Origin: Locusta migratoria
Taxonomy: Eukaryota; Arthropoda; Insecta; Orthoptera; Acrididae
Length of the DNA stretch: 64,000 bases
Reading direction: 5' to 3'
NCBI GenBank assembly: GCA_026315105.1
Contig: CM048747.1
Location: forward strand, 279,384,154-279,448,153
The position numbers were made by a program, and so were the translations under genes. The notes under the pieces were generated by a model that saw only the letters and a program-made list of their open reading frames with translations, ran no database searches and had not been told where the DNA came from. Positions 53,468 to 63,285 of the stretch are shown one piece after another (the stretch's first letter is position 1; the number at the start of each line of letters is the position of its first letter).

Positions 53468-54693
53468 AAGATTCTGATTCCCCATACAGTGCGAATATAT
53501 AGTAGTAGTGTCTAAGAAGTCAACTGATGGGACAAAACGGTATAGGTTTTGCTGTGACTATAGACACCTGAATAGTCAGACGGTGTCAGATGTTTATCCA
53601 CTGCCGAATATTACAGACATTATCGATAGTTTAGGCAGTAGTAAGTACTTTTCTACGATCGATTTGCGCAGTGGCTACCATCAGTTAGAGGTGGCAGAAG
53701 AAGCCAGGCACAAAACAGCATTTTCCACGCCTGGTGGGCACTGGCAATACAGGAGAATGTCCTTTGGGTTAAGTAACGCTCCTGCTATGTTCCAGAGATT
53801 GCTGAATGGGGTGTTGTGAGCATTGAAGACACGAGAATGCTGTGTCTATTTAGATTATATAATTGTATTCGCCAAGGATATTGACGAGCATGCGTCTCGG
53901 TTGCGTAGAGTGTTCCAGAGATTTAGGGAGGGCAGGTTAACGCTAAATTTAGAGAAATGCAATTTCGCGTTGAAGGAGGTTACTTATTTAGAGCACGTGC
54001 TTAGTGAACTTGGGGTTAAGACGTCTGATAACAGCAGTTACAGATTTTCCAGTACCACAATGCATTAATGAGGTGCAATCGTTCGTCGGGCTTACAAACT
54101 ACTATCGTCGATTCGTAAAAAGTTTTGCTGAGATAGCACGACCCTTGACGCAGTTGCTAAAGGGAGCCAAGTTTCAATGGACGGCAGAATGTGATGCAGC
54201 TTTCCAGACACTGAAACAAAGTCTGGTAACGAGCCCAGTCTTGGTGTATCCGGACTTAAGCAAAGAATTCATTTTATCGTGTGATGCGAGTGGCCATTTG
54301 GTGGGTGTGGATGAGGTGGATGGGGTGGAACATCCGATAGCTTATGCCTCCCGGCAGTTGACGACGGCAGAGAGGAATTGTTCAACAACTGAAAAAGAGC
54401 TGCTTAGCGTTATATACGGAATTAAGTATTTTCGATGCTACTTATATGGAAGAATGTTTAAGGTGGTGATTGATCACGTTGTATTAAAATGGCTCCTTGG
54501 TTTACGCGATCCGTGTAGCCGGTTAATCCGCTGGTCGCTGTGTTTGTCAGAGATGGATTTTGAAGTGATCCACATGTCGGGAAAGAAACATACGAATGCA
54601 GTTGGCCTAAGTAGGAAAGTGGCATTCATAGAGCCAATGGGAAGGATTGCGGAAGAGTGGCAGAGAGAACAGGCAAGAGATCCGGAATCTTAG
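53468..54693 (+). pseudogene. Errantivirus-like Gypsy provirus: RT and RNase H
   Basis: pol resumes here. Residues around 53508-53819 give the RT finger and palm, including the first catalytic block (STIDLRSGYHQL) and RMSFGLSNAPAMFQ. A stop at 53817 precedes the active-site box, read as YLDYIIVF (normally YxDD, so one catalytic Asp is replaced). A frameshift near 54000 enters the tether and RNase H (54004-54693: FILSCDASG with catalytic Asp, then IAYASRQL, ERNCSTTEKELL, HVVLKWLLG). Stop at 54691. It is inactive. I do not reconstruct the protein. Confidence 0.88.
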
Positions 54694-54763
54694 AAGTATG
54701 CCTCTCAGAAGCAGTTTTGCAAGGAAGACGGAGTTTTATGCCGTAAGACGAGACTTACGAGGA

Positions 54764-55522
54764 AAGTACTTAGGCTCGAACAAACAGAAATACACCAAAA
54801 TCGTATGGTAGATAATGTAAAGGTCTCTTATTGCACTAGTAATTCTTCCGCATCTGCAAAACTCTGCAGTCGCCCATTAGAGGCGCCATACCGCATTGCA
54901 CTTTCACCTGCCGGTACGCCAGTAGTGACGGTGCAGTGTGTCTCTGAAGTTGCGTTTTGTGACGTTATTTGTGTGGTGAAGTGTCGGATGGGTCGGCGAT
55001 TGGTAATCAATCCTGCTAATATAGTGTGACTGGTTGAGGTGAAGTTATGAAGAAACCTTCTTCGTGTAGATGGTATTGGTGTAGCAGATGAATCATTCGC
55101 ATGTTACCTATTATATATTATAGTGTTTATAATCTATGTTCGTATTTCTGCACTATAATGGATACCAGAAAACATGTGAATGATTCTTCTTCTACATCAA
55201 TCCGTATTCACGAAGAAGGGCTCTTCGGAATTTCATCTCAACCAATTGCAATACATTAGCAGGATAGATTACCAATGGCCGACCCATCTGACGCTTCACT
55301 ATACAAATAACGTCACAAAGCGCAACTTCAGAGGCACACTGCACCGTCACTACTGGCGTACCGGCAGGTCAAAGTGCAATGCGGCGTGGCACACGCAGAG
55401 GCCTCTAATGGGCGACTGCACAGTTTTGCAGATGCGGGAGTATCACTAGTGCAATAAGGGACCGTTACATTATCTATCATACGATTTTGGTCTATTTTTT
55501 CTTTGTTCGAGCCGAAGTACTT
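54764..55522. mobile_element. 743-bp full palindrome with 8-bp TSD inside pol
   Basis: AAGTACTT at 54764-54771 and 55515-55522 bounds an element (54772-55514) that is inverted-repeat over almost its whole length: arms 54772-55075 and 55190-55514, both carrying GGCTCGAACAAA ends, CGCCCATTAGAGGC-type, GGTACGCCAGTAGTGACGGTGCAGTGTG and GTGACGTTATTTGT blocks. The centre (55076-55189) is also roughly palindromic. An 8-bp TSD fits hAT or MULE foldback elements. No transposase is visible. Confidence 0.88.
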
Positions 55523-56207
55523 GCCTTGTTAGTACCAGAATAGTGGTACCTGCAAACCTCAGACAAGAGGTAATGAGGGAGGCACATGATCATGTCCTAT
55601 CCAGACACGGTGGACAGAGGACCACGGAAAGACGAGTGGCAGAAACGTTTTGGTGGCGCACCAGGAAGCAAGATGTGGTCCAGTACTTTCGAAACTGTGT
55701 GGAGTGCGCGCGGCGTGCAGACTTCAGCCGCCAGAAGCCACCTTTACAACGATTACCAGAAGCCTCAGCTCCATTTTCCCTAATTGGTGCCGACATCTGC
55801 GGGCCATTTCACAAAACACCATCTGGTAACAAGTATTTCCTGACGATTACAGATAATTTTTCTCGTTACCTAGCACAAGCACTCGTAAATAACCGGATAC
55901 TTAAATTTGGAGGCTATTATATCGGACCAAGGCTCATATTTCATGACCGACGTGCTAAGGCAGCTCTGTCAGCTCTTGAAGATAAAAAAGCTGCGCACAA
56001 CACCTCTGCATCCACAGACAAACGGGCGGACAGAAAGAGTACACCGAACAATCGGCAAAATTCCCAGCTATTACATCAATGAGCAACTCAATAACTGGGA
56101 AATGTACTTGTCGATGGTTGTGTCCTGCTACAATGCAAAGACGCACGAGGCAACGGGTTTGTCGCCATATGAGGTAGTGTACGGAAGGAAAAAGCCATCA
56201 ACTTCCG
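55523..56207 (+). pseudogene. Errantivirus-like Gypsy provirus: integrase zinc finger and core
   Basis: After the palindrome, the HHCC domain runs at 55574-55720 (H-x3-H near EAHDHVLSRHGGQ, CxxC at CVECARR). The core's first Asp is in DICGPFH near 55792; a frameshift and small deletion near 55870-55907 precede the second Asp (ISDQGSYF, near 55920), followed by the HPQTNGRTERVHR block with the catalytic Glu near 56025. The frame continues to 56207, where a SINE enters within the ...YEVVYGRKKPS region. Confidence 0.88.
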
Positions 56208-56370
56208 CCACTACGGTCGGGGGTTCGAATCCCCCCTCGGGCATGGATATTTGTGCCGTCCTTAGTTGTAGGTAGTTCATAAGTAGTTTGTAAGTTTAGG
56301 GACTGATGACCCCGTAGTTAAGTTCCATAAGCTTAACAAACATTTGAACATTTTGAACCATCAACTTCCG
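56195..56370 (+). mobile_element. 5'-truncated SINE inside integrase, 13-bp TSD
   Basis: SINE 56208-56357 starts in the anticodon region (CCACTACGGTCGGGGGTTCG) and has the complete body and tail. CCATCAACTTCCG flanks it (56195-56207, 56358-56370). The insertion shifts the integrase frame. Confidence 0.95.
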
Positions 56371-56846
56371 ATGTATTACGGCAAAGAGGAGGGAAAGTCG
56401 GTGAGTCGGTGAGAGATTTCTCGAAGATAATGAAAAAGGTATGGTTCCGAGTACAGAAAGCAAACACTAAGGCGCTGGAGCGACAGGGAAGACTAGGGAA
56501 TGCAGGAGCAAATTATCCGGACTATAAAGTCAGGCAATGGGTCATGCTAACCACGCCTTACGTGACGAAGGCAAAGACGAAAAAGTTAGTTTCCAATTAT
56601 CGAGGGCCTTATCAAATTGTGGGAGTGACGTCGCCAGTAAATGTAAGCTTGCAATTGCCAACACGAACGTCAGTTGTGCATGTAAATAGGTTAAGACCTT
56701 TTAAGTGGACAATTGATGTTTTACCTCCACCAGTAGTAGCTGTTGATAAAGGAAATGCAAGGCGTCAGAAACAGGATCAGTTAGTGGTTCCAAGGAGGAG
56801 GCAAGGGGGTCCAGACAATTTACGAGGGATTAGTTACATTATTTAA
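56371..56846 (+). pseudogene. Errantivirus-like Gypsy provirus: integrase C-terminus
   Basis: Open 56409-56846 (145 residues). It contains DYKVRQWVMLTTP and SNYRGPYQIVGV (the GPY/F module), then VVHVNRLRPF and a basic tail (RRQKQDQ, PRRRQGG). It ends at a stop at 56844. Confidence 0.88.
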
Positions 56847-57062
56847 GATAAATTAATACGGTAGTGTTTATTTTCTTCCTTTCCTCTTCTTTCTTTTGTT
56901 TATTTCAGCTTAGTACATAGCATAATTGTTCTTTTGTAGGGAGTACCGTCTAGCGTGATGGAGCTTCAAGGATATCAGTAGCAGTAGGATTAATGTTCTG
57001 CTTAATTGAAGAATCAAACCACTATCATTTCACTGGAAATAATCTTCATTTACCTGCATCCG
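56847..57062 (+). pseudogene. pol-env junction and left part of env remnant
   Basis: After the pol stop, a pyrimidine-rich tract ending TTTATTTCAG (about 56895-56909) could be the env splice acceptor. A short frame at about 57007-57062 belongs to env but most of env appears deleted. The hAT element at 57063 splits this frame; its right part is at 62392. Described only; not joined. Confidence 0.55.
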
Positions 57063-57251
57063 CAGGGCCGTCTTAAGTCATGCAGGGGTCCCTGAGCACT
57101 CAGCGTTTTGGGGCCCTTAAAAACCGAATGAATTCATCAGACTGGTGTACATTTATTTAGCGACTTAATTGGTTACAATATTACAAATCAAATACTAATA
57201 ATTAGTTCCACAAATTAGTCTTTCGTTAAAATCAACGATTTCTTTGAAGAT

Positions 57252-57592
57252 TTCCAGAATACAGGTAAAGGTAAAGCAGTCAACAATCCGAAGATTGGTT
57301 TGAACATCACAGTGCTCACATGCATGGTCCTGTTTGGAGGTGGTATGCCGTTGCCTTCCTCCGACCTTCGAACTAACTTACCCAGCCAGTTATAGGGGGA
57401 CCTACAGTTTCACGTGGGTTCCGAACCACGGTGCTACTCGGTATTTTTCACATGAGCAATACTGCCAGAGGTGAAAGGAGTGGAAAGTGACACATAAAAA
57501 TCCTAGGACCTGGCGGGGATCGAACCCATGTCCTTCGGATTTGTAGTCTGGCACTCTACCACTGTGCAACCGAGGCACACTTCCAGAATACA
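57252..57592 (-). mobile_element. Second tRNA-derived SINE family, 12-bp TSD
   Basis: On the minus strand from 57580: GTGCCTCGGTTGCACAGTGG (box A-like), box B GGTTCGATCCCCGCC near 57515, then a 200-bp body with GGAGGAAGGCAACGGCATACC. TTCCAGAATACA flanks it (57252-57263, 57581-57592). The body differs from the other SINEs in this window, so it is a separate family. Confidence 0.88.
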
Positions 57593-57911
57593 ATATGCAC
57601 AATTTTTGAAATATGTCTCTTTCTATGCAAATAACTGGAACCCTACAACAAAACAGTTTTCCTTTGAATGAACTCATCAGAATGTTGTACATTTCTTTAA
57701 CGAATTTATTAGTTGTTATGGTTAGAAATACGCAAATAAAATACTAGTGATTACTGTTTTGCAAATTGGACTTATGCCTACGTTGCTTTCGGGATTTCTG
57801 AAATGCAAAATCGTCTATTATGTCTTTAGAGGCCATCTGCTGAAGGACCTGACTTTCTATGCACATGACTGACAAATTAGTAAGTCGTTCTTGTAGCACA
57901 GTCGTTCTTAA

Positions 57912-60275
57912 TTAATTTTTTATTATCTTTAACTGGGAAAATGAACGCTCTCCACTGCAATTGGTTACCATTAGACAAAGAAATATCCAGGTAGCAACTT
58001 CTACATTCGGAAAGGTATCTTTTGTTTTATCTGCTTTTATTAAAGAATGTAAGGATAATATACTTAGCTCTGGAGATTCAGTTGGAATGTTTTTCAAACA
58101 TTGTTTTAAATGAAAACATTCTGATATGAGCTCATCAGCCTTAAAGTCTGCATGATAAAATTCTGCAAATTCTTTGCACCTGTTTCTCAACTGCTCAGAA
58201 TCGACTTCCTTTAACCGAGAAAAGAAACTAAAATGTTTGCTAATTTTCTCGTATGCTTCTGAACGTCGCTTCAAATTAGAATCCAATGTGTTAATTATAG
58301 GCTAGAAAAACTTATACACGAAATTTTTCTTTGGCACTCAGCTGGACAGTCTCTGACGAATCTTCGAAAAAAGTGATGTGCTACCTGCAAATTCTCGTCC
58401 TTTGGGAATTTCCCTTATAGTCAGCACCTGGATTTTTCTCTTTGGTTGAAGATTCATACTGATTGAATCTACTGCGTGCAGAACTGATGAAACCGGAAAT
58501 AGATGCAAAAAGTTTTGTTGCGACGTCTGTTATGACGGTACTACTTTGTAAAGTTACATTTGTATTGTTGATAGTTCTCAAAAGGTCATTCCATTTCTTC
58601 GTTAAAAGAATGGTCGAGTTCTTTCATTCCCTTGCAAAGCTTCATGTCTTGTTTCCACTGGCTACTAAATGACTTTAAAGCTTCAAAAATTTCATTGTAG
58701 CTATTATGCAAAGCCTGAAGAGCGTCAGCACGAGTAGACTATTCGGTTTCAGAGAGGGTCTCCAGAACTTTATTTGCACCTAAAAATTCTTCAAAACTTT
58801 CCATCGATTGTTCGAAGCAGAAAAAAAGGTGAACAATTTTTGGACAAACTGGAAATATGCTACTGCTTCAGAAAAACATGCAGCCGCCTGAACATCTAAA
58901 TTTAGTGAATGTGTGGCACATGGTACAAAAATATGAAATTCACTTTTATTCTTGCGTGAAGACCTGAATACTTTCCAGTCATATTTGCAGCTTTATCATA
59001 GCTCTGTTCGCGGCAATCTTTTATTGAAGCGTCAAAGCTACCCAAAAACTTCATCACAGTATTTTCTATACTTTGAGTCCTATGCTCCTCCATAGATAAA
59101 AATTGCAAAAATCTCTCAACAGGCTGGCCATGTTTTACGTACCGAACGATGAAATTTAGCCGGTCAACATGGGAGAGACTGGCGAGAAATTTAATAGTAC
59201 TTGGCTGCTTTTAATTCGTTGACATTCGTCGTTAACACTTTCTGTCCCATTACATTAATAAATTCATTGCAAATATCTGCATACAAATATAATGTGCTTC
59301 CTTTGCCACGATTGCCATACTTTCGTATATGATCAGCAAGAAGAGGGTCAAATTCACTTATTAATTCTAAGCATCCCAAATAATTACCATTGTTTTCAGA
59401 CCCCAAAATATCATTTTCTCCATTAAACCCTAGTGCCCTTGACGCAAAAAATTTCAGAACTGCAACAATTCCTTTCAATATGCTTCTCCAATAGTTGACC
59501 TCAGCATTAAACTGGAAAGCAATCCAGTATCAACTGGTCCAACAATTTTGCTTCTTGCAACATAATTCATCGTTGATTTCCTGTGCTGTAACTGTTCTCA
59601 GCTCCTTTAATAAATTGTTTATATGCTTCCAATCTTTGTATCCCCTGGAAGAACTCAAATTACTGCCGACAGTGTTATTGAAAGGACAGCAACAACAGTA
59701 CACAGATTTCATGGATGGTGAATACAGAAGCCACTTTCTTTCTACACTCTCACCATTCGTCAATTAGCGAATAAAAATAGTCACTGTTAATTTTCTGGTT
59801 TTTATTTTACCACTTACATCAGCAAAATGTGTAGTGGATCCCGAGAAGTCGCTATTTTTGTTTTGGAAAAACTCTGGGCCCTTATGAATCCAAATATCAC
59901 GGACTTCTTCCGTGAAAATTTCATCACAGTACTTACCAGGGTCGTGAGATATGTTTCCTAATATACTTCTGTCTGGTGAATCCAAATGGTTTGAGATGGA
60001 AGAAGCATGTTGTGATTTGTGTGTGTAGCTGTCTTAATAACTGGAACTGATGAACACGAAACACAAATGTTATCCTCTATGTTAAAAGTTGACACCGTTT
60101 CTAAGCTTTGAGATTTAGAGATATCTTGAGATGATGGAATAGATGAATCACTTTGCCTGTTAGTTTCTTCAACAGTGAAAAAATGAAGTAAGTTTAGGTA
60201 GTCTGCTGATGGTTTCGTTTTGAATTGGAAGATTTTTCTTTTATCTGAACCATTTAAGAATGTTCTTTTTGACAT
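57912..60275 (-). pseudogene. hAT transposase (TTF-finger / ZMYM-like type), broken
   Basis: The minus strand from 60275 gives an N-terminus with MSKRTFLNGSDKRKIFQFKTK. A region near 59985-59764 (DIWIHKGPEFFQNKNSDFS) leads into the TTF-type zinc finger (KWLLYSPSMKSVYCCCCPF, 59763-59690; GYKDWKHINNLLKE after it). The DUF4371-like core is at 59478-59191 (GNYLGCLELISEFDPLLADHI) and 59108-58902 (CREQSYDKAANMTGKYSGL, containing a catalytic-type Asp). The C-terminal dimerisation block is at 58286-57912 (NVEVATWIFLCLMVTNCSGERSFSQLKIIKN). At least five frame breaks or stops occur, so it is inactive. hAT transposases excise and reinsert elements with 8-bp duplications, as seen here. Confidence 0.88.
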
Positions 60276-61397
60276 TGTAGAAAGACACTACTGCACAGTA
60301 ATTAGAATGAATCGAGTAAATCACCTAAAATCAAATGGCGCTTCGAAGCACCCTGATAACGTACTATCGCTTCGTTAGATAGAAACTTCAACAATGCCGA
60401 ATTAACCAGGACTAGATGCATTGGCCGATGCGCAGTGCTGTGCCAAGCACCGGGCGAGTCCATTGGTTTCTTCATAGGGGAGGCCGATGCGCGTTGTCCT
60501 AAGCGCCGGGCAAGTCCATTACTTTGTTCTAAGAGGAGGCCGCATCAGTCTGCTTCAGACCTTTCTAATTTTCGAAGTTTATGTGTTGCTCCTTCCGTAT
60601 GTTAAGATTTGCATCTGATTAAATGGGCTCTGTCTGAAACCAAATAATAAAAATTAGAAACTGTCATACATAGCGCGGAATAAAAAGGAAAGATTACCAC
60701 GAAGAGATGAATGCTGCAAATTTTTAAAGTCAATTGTTTTATCTTTCACTACCTGATTGAGGTACACTCATAACTGTTACACATCGACGTAACAAATATA
60801 TATACTAGAGACTCCGTTGTCGACATTCTGTGTGAAAAACAGTAATAATACATAAAGGGAATGATAAAATACCATTTTGGCTAAATTCTCATAATTTTTA
60901 ACGTGACCAGGAAATCACAGTGATATGCAGTGAATCTTCGTTTACACGTTTTTGTAGGGGATGATAAAATAAACGTACAAGTGAGATTAATGCTAAAATG
61001 AAACTTTCAGTAGTACGCTCGAAATAGGTTTGTTAGCTGCATGCTTTTGCCGAAATCAAGTCTGTAGGCATTATTCCATATCTGAAATCCTTCCTTTCTC
61101 ACCGTTTGGCCCGGTTTTCAAAACATTGGACCTTATGTGTGTTTCATTGGCAAAGATAGTAGTTACGGTAGAGTAGGAGATTCTGAGGCCCTTTGCTTTG
61201 ATCACTAGAATTTATTTTGCACTTCATTAATTACATTGCATGGAAAGTATCATCTTTAATTTTTTATAAACTGTTCATTTTCGCGTGTTTGAATATTGGA
61301 AACTACTGTACTATAAAATATTGAGTTCACCCGTTACAAAAAGACTCCTAGTTCCAATAACTGGCTCTACCATCAAATGCCCTTGCTCTGTACGCTG
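60276..61397. other. hAT interior, 5' side of the transposase
   Basis: Non-coding. Two GC-rich repeats (AGGCCGATGCGC..GTGC(T)GTGCC(A)AGCGCCGGGC / GGGCGAGTCCATT) near 60420 and 60480 differ slightly. No other feature. Confidence 0.45.
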
Positions 61398-61885
61398 TAG
61401 AGATGGGTCGTTTACGAACTAATAGGTCCAAAGGAACCGTTCACAAGAGTGAACGGAAGGACCGAAGAACTGGTTATAAGGAACTTCACTTCTGCGGTCC
61501 CATTCGCATGGCTGTTCCCGTTCCAGCTCCAGGGTGGCCGCGCGACCATTTCCTTTTTGGTCGAATGTGGTAGTTCAAACTCAGTATCGAGCTGCATATT
61601 TTTTTTTCTTTTGACCACAGTGAAGCAGCGTGCCCATTGTTATGGAAGGAATAGCGATTTATATCGGTGCTCCATCGACTGAAGGGAATTAACTTTCGTA
61701 AAATGTGTAAAATGGTGAGTACAGAGCCAATGCTACTTGTTTTTGAACTTCCAACTATTATAAAAACTGTAGACATTGACAACTGGATAAAAAAGGAACG
61801 GTGAACGAGTCGAAAGGAACTGTTTCAAAAAGAAACGATCACCAGTGAACTAGGTTCCAAAAATGAACGGGTTTGCCCGTCTCTA
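61398..61885. mobile_element. 488-bp MITE with TAGAGAYGGG termini
   Basis: TAGAGATGGGTCG (61398) and, inverted, TAGAGACGGGCAAACCCG (right end 61885) are the termini, with GAACGG/CCGTTC blocks inverted at both ends. The flanks TGTACGCT/TGTACAGC match in 5 of 8, a weak TSD. TAGAGATGGGCAAA-type ends occur in hAT families. Confidence 0.65.
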
Positions 61886-62391
61886 GTGTACAGCACTGTG
61901 TGATTGCTGGACTTGCCCTCCATTACACTCTGCGGCGCCACATGAGAATGGCGCAGCTGCTGTATTGTTGTGGGAACTTTGATGCCGCCGCTACTGGGGC
62001 TGTCTGCGCTGACGTCTCGTGACGTAAGCGCCTGCCTACCCGTTGCTTGGCCGGTCACAGTACACCCGTGTGGCGTTTGTGAAGGCCGTTATTGGATACA
62101 ATGTTTCGCCATGTTATATCTGAAACAGACTGACACAAGGTCTATACAATGTCGCCGTGTGTACTGTAGCTAAGGCCCGCAATAATAACGATTTTGTATG
62201 CAGACAGCAAACCTAGTCATTTGCCACACCACGAATGACACGTTTCGAGGCAATGAATAAGTGCGACAAAAATTCACTTAAAAAAGTCATTGCCTAGGAG
62301 AAAGGAACAAGTTTCTCGGGGCCTCATCAGGCTGGGGGCCCTGGGCCTGTGCCCCTTGTGCCCCTATGGTAGAGACGGTAGTGTGCATCCG

Positions 62392-62745
62392 TGACTGGCT
62401 ATATTACAATGAACATATAATACCCTCTTGTTTACTGGCCTGACACGACCCTAAAGATATTACCACAACAAAACGTAACATTCCTTAATGAGTCACTCGA
62501 TCCGGAAATTCTCAAATCTCTAGATCACTTCATCAGCTCCCGGCAGAGCAGAATTGATGCCAATGCCATTATTTAACATGTATTGCGGCTTAAACAAGAA
62601 AGAAAGACGAAAATTATAACGTTGAGCACTAGTATTTCTGGTTCCTTTCTTCTGTTGATACTCCTTTGCGTAGGTTTTCTTTTCTGTAAGAAGAATGAGA
62701 GTAACAACGGCCCTGTCCATCAGATCCCGGTAGACTGGTTACAAA
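62392..62745 (+). pseudogene. Right part of errantivirus-like env remnant
   Basis: The frame that begins left of the hAT element resumes here. It encodes an extracellular segment with several possible N-glycosylation sites, then a hydrophobic helix of about 22 residues (about 62620-62690) followed by KK and a short tail; stop about 62745. This order is that of a retroviral-type envelope transmembrane subunit. Stops at about 62417 and 62575 disable it. The N-terminal subunit, cleavage site and fusion peptide are not in the window. Described only; not restored or joined. Confidence 0.6.
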
Positions 62746-62923
62746 TGTCGACATAATACATATGTATATGAAATAAATTATTTAGTCTCGCAAGAATGTA
62801 TTTAATGATTTTGGTATTTTTTTCTCTTCAATATTTTTGGCTGTAATAATATCTCTGTAGTGCTTACGAGGCGAGTGGTGTCTGTTTAAAATTCGGGACG
62901 AATTTTCCCCGGGGGTGGAGGAA

Positions 62924-63071
62924 TGTAGCGGATAGGGAGAATATAGACGTAATATGAAAAGTTAACGAGTGGTGAGTGAACTTTAACGCAGAAGTTGAAC
63001 ATGGAAGCGCTGCTGTGTTGAAATCAGGCGTGTGACTTAAAGTAGAGCAGGACAAGAACGTTAATTATACA
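62924..63071 (+). repeat. Start of the provirus 3' LTR, truncated
   Basis: A purine-rich tract (GGGGGTGGAGGAA, 62910-62923) precedes TGTAGCGG, the expected polypurine tract and LTR start. The LTR is cut at about 63071 by the Penelope-like element. No 5' LTR was found at 45.8 kb for comparison. Confidence 0.55.
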
Positions 63072-63285
63072 ATGTAAACTTTCACGGCCGGCGTTGTCTT
63101 CAGGTAAAATTTCCGGGCTGATGGGCCGTGGTCCAGATGTAAAACTTCCTCCCGACGTTTCGTCTCCAGCTGCGGGAGACATCTTCAAGGGTCTTCCGGC
63201 TACTGTCACTGTGGACCGAGGGGCTCTCGTCTTTATAGAGGGCATACAGGGCACCACCATACGTCACGTGATGCTGACTTTGTAA
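63072..63285 (-). repeat. Penelope-like element 3' terminal repeat
   Basis: Non-coding sequence directly downstream (minus strand) of the GIY-YIG stop codon. It holds the hammerhead-like motif at 63147-63195 and GTCACGTGATGCTGAC-type sequence. The exact left boundary is not defined. Confidence 0.6.
63147..63195 (-). ncRNA. Hammerhead-like motif downstream of the Penelope ORF
   Basis: On the minus strand: CCC, TTGAAGA, T, a perfect 6-bp helix (GTCTCC/GGAGAC) with a 7-base loop, GAA, ACGT, C, then GGG pairing with CCC. Core position 3 is U in place of C. Its place directly after the GIY-YIG ORF links the motif family to Penelope-like elements. Confidence 0.4.

Larger units (their letters stand above)
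57055..62391 (-). mobile_element. 5.3-kb hAT element with 8-bp TSD and its own transposase
   Basis: TGCATCCG at 57055-57062 and 62384-62391 flanks the element at 57063-62383. The termini are CAGGGCCGTCTTAAG... (left) and, inverted, CACTACCGTCTCTACC (right), sharing CCGTCT. GGGCCC-rich subterminal blocks occur at both ends (57111 and 62335-62345). The transposase runs on the minus strand at about 57912-60275. Nested in it: a SINE (57264-57580) and a MITE (61398-61885). Confidence 0.9.

Noticed and set aside
61386..61894. Clean 8-bp TSD for the TAGAGAYGGG MITE
   Set aside because: TGTACGCT and TGTACAGC match at only 5 of 8 positions, so only the TIRs were used.
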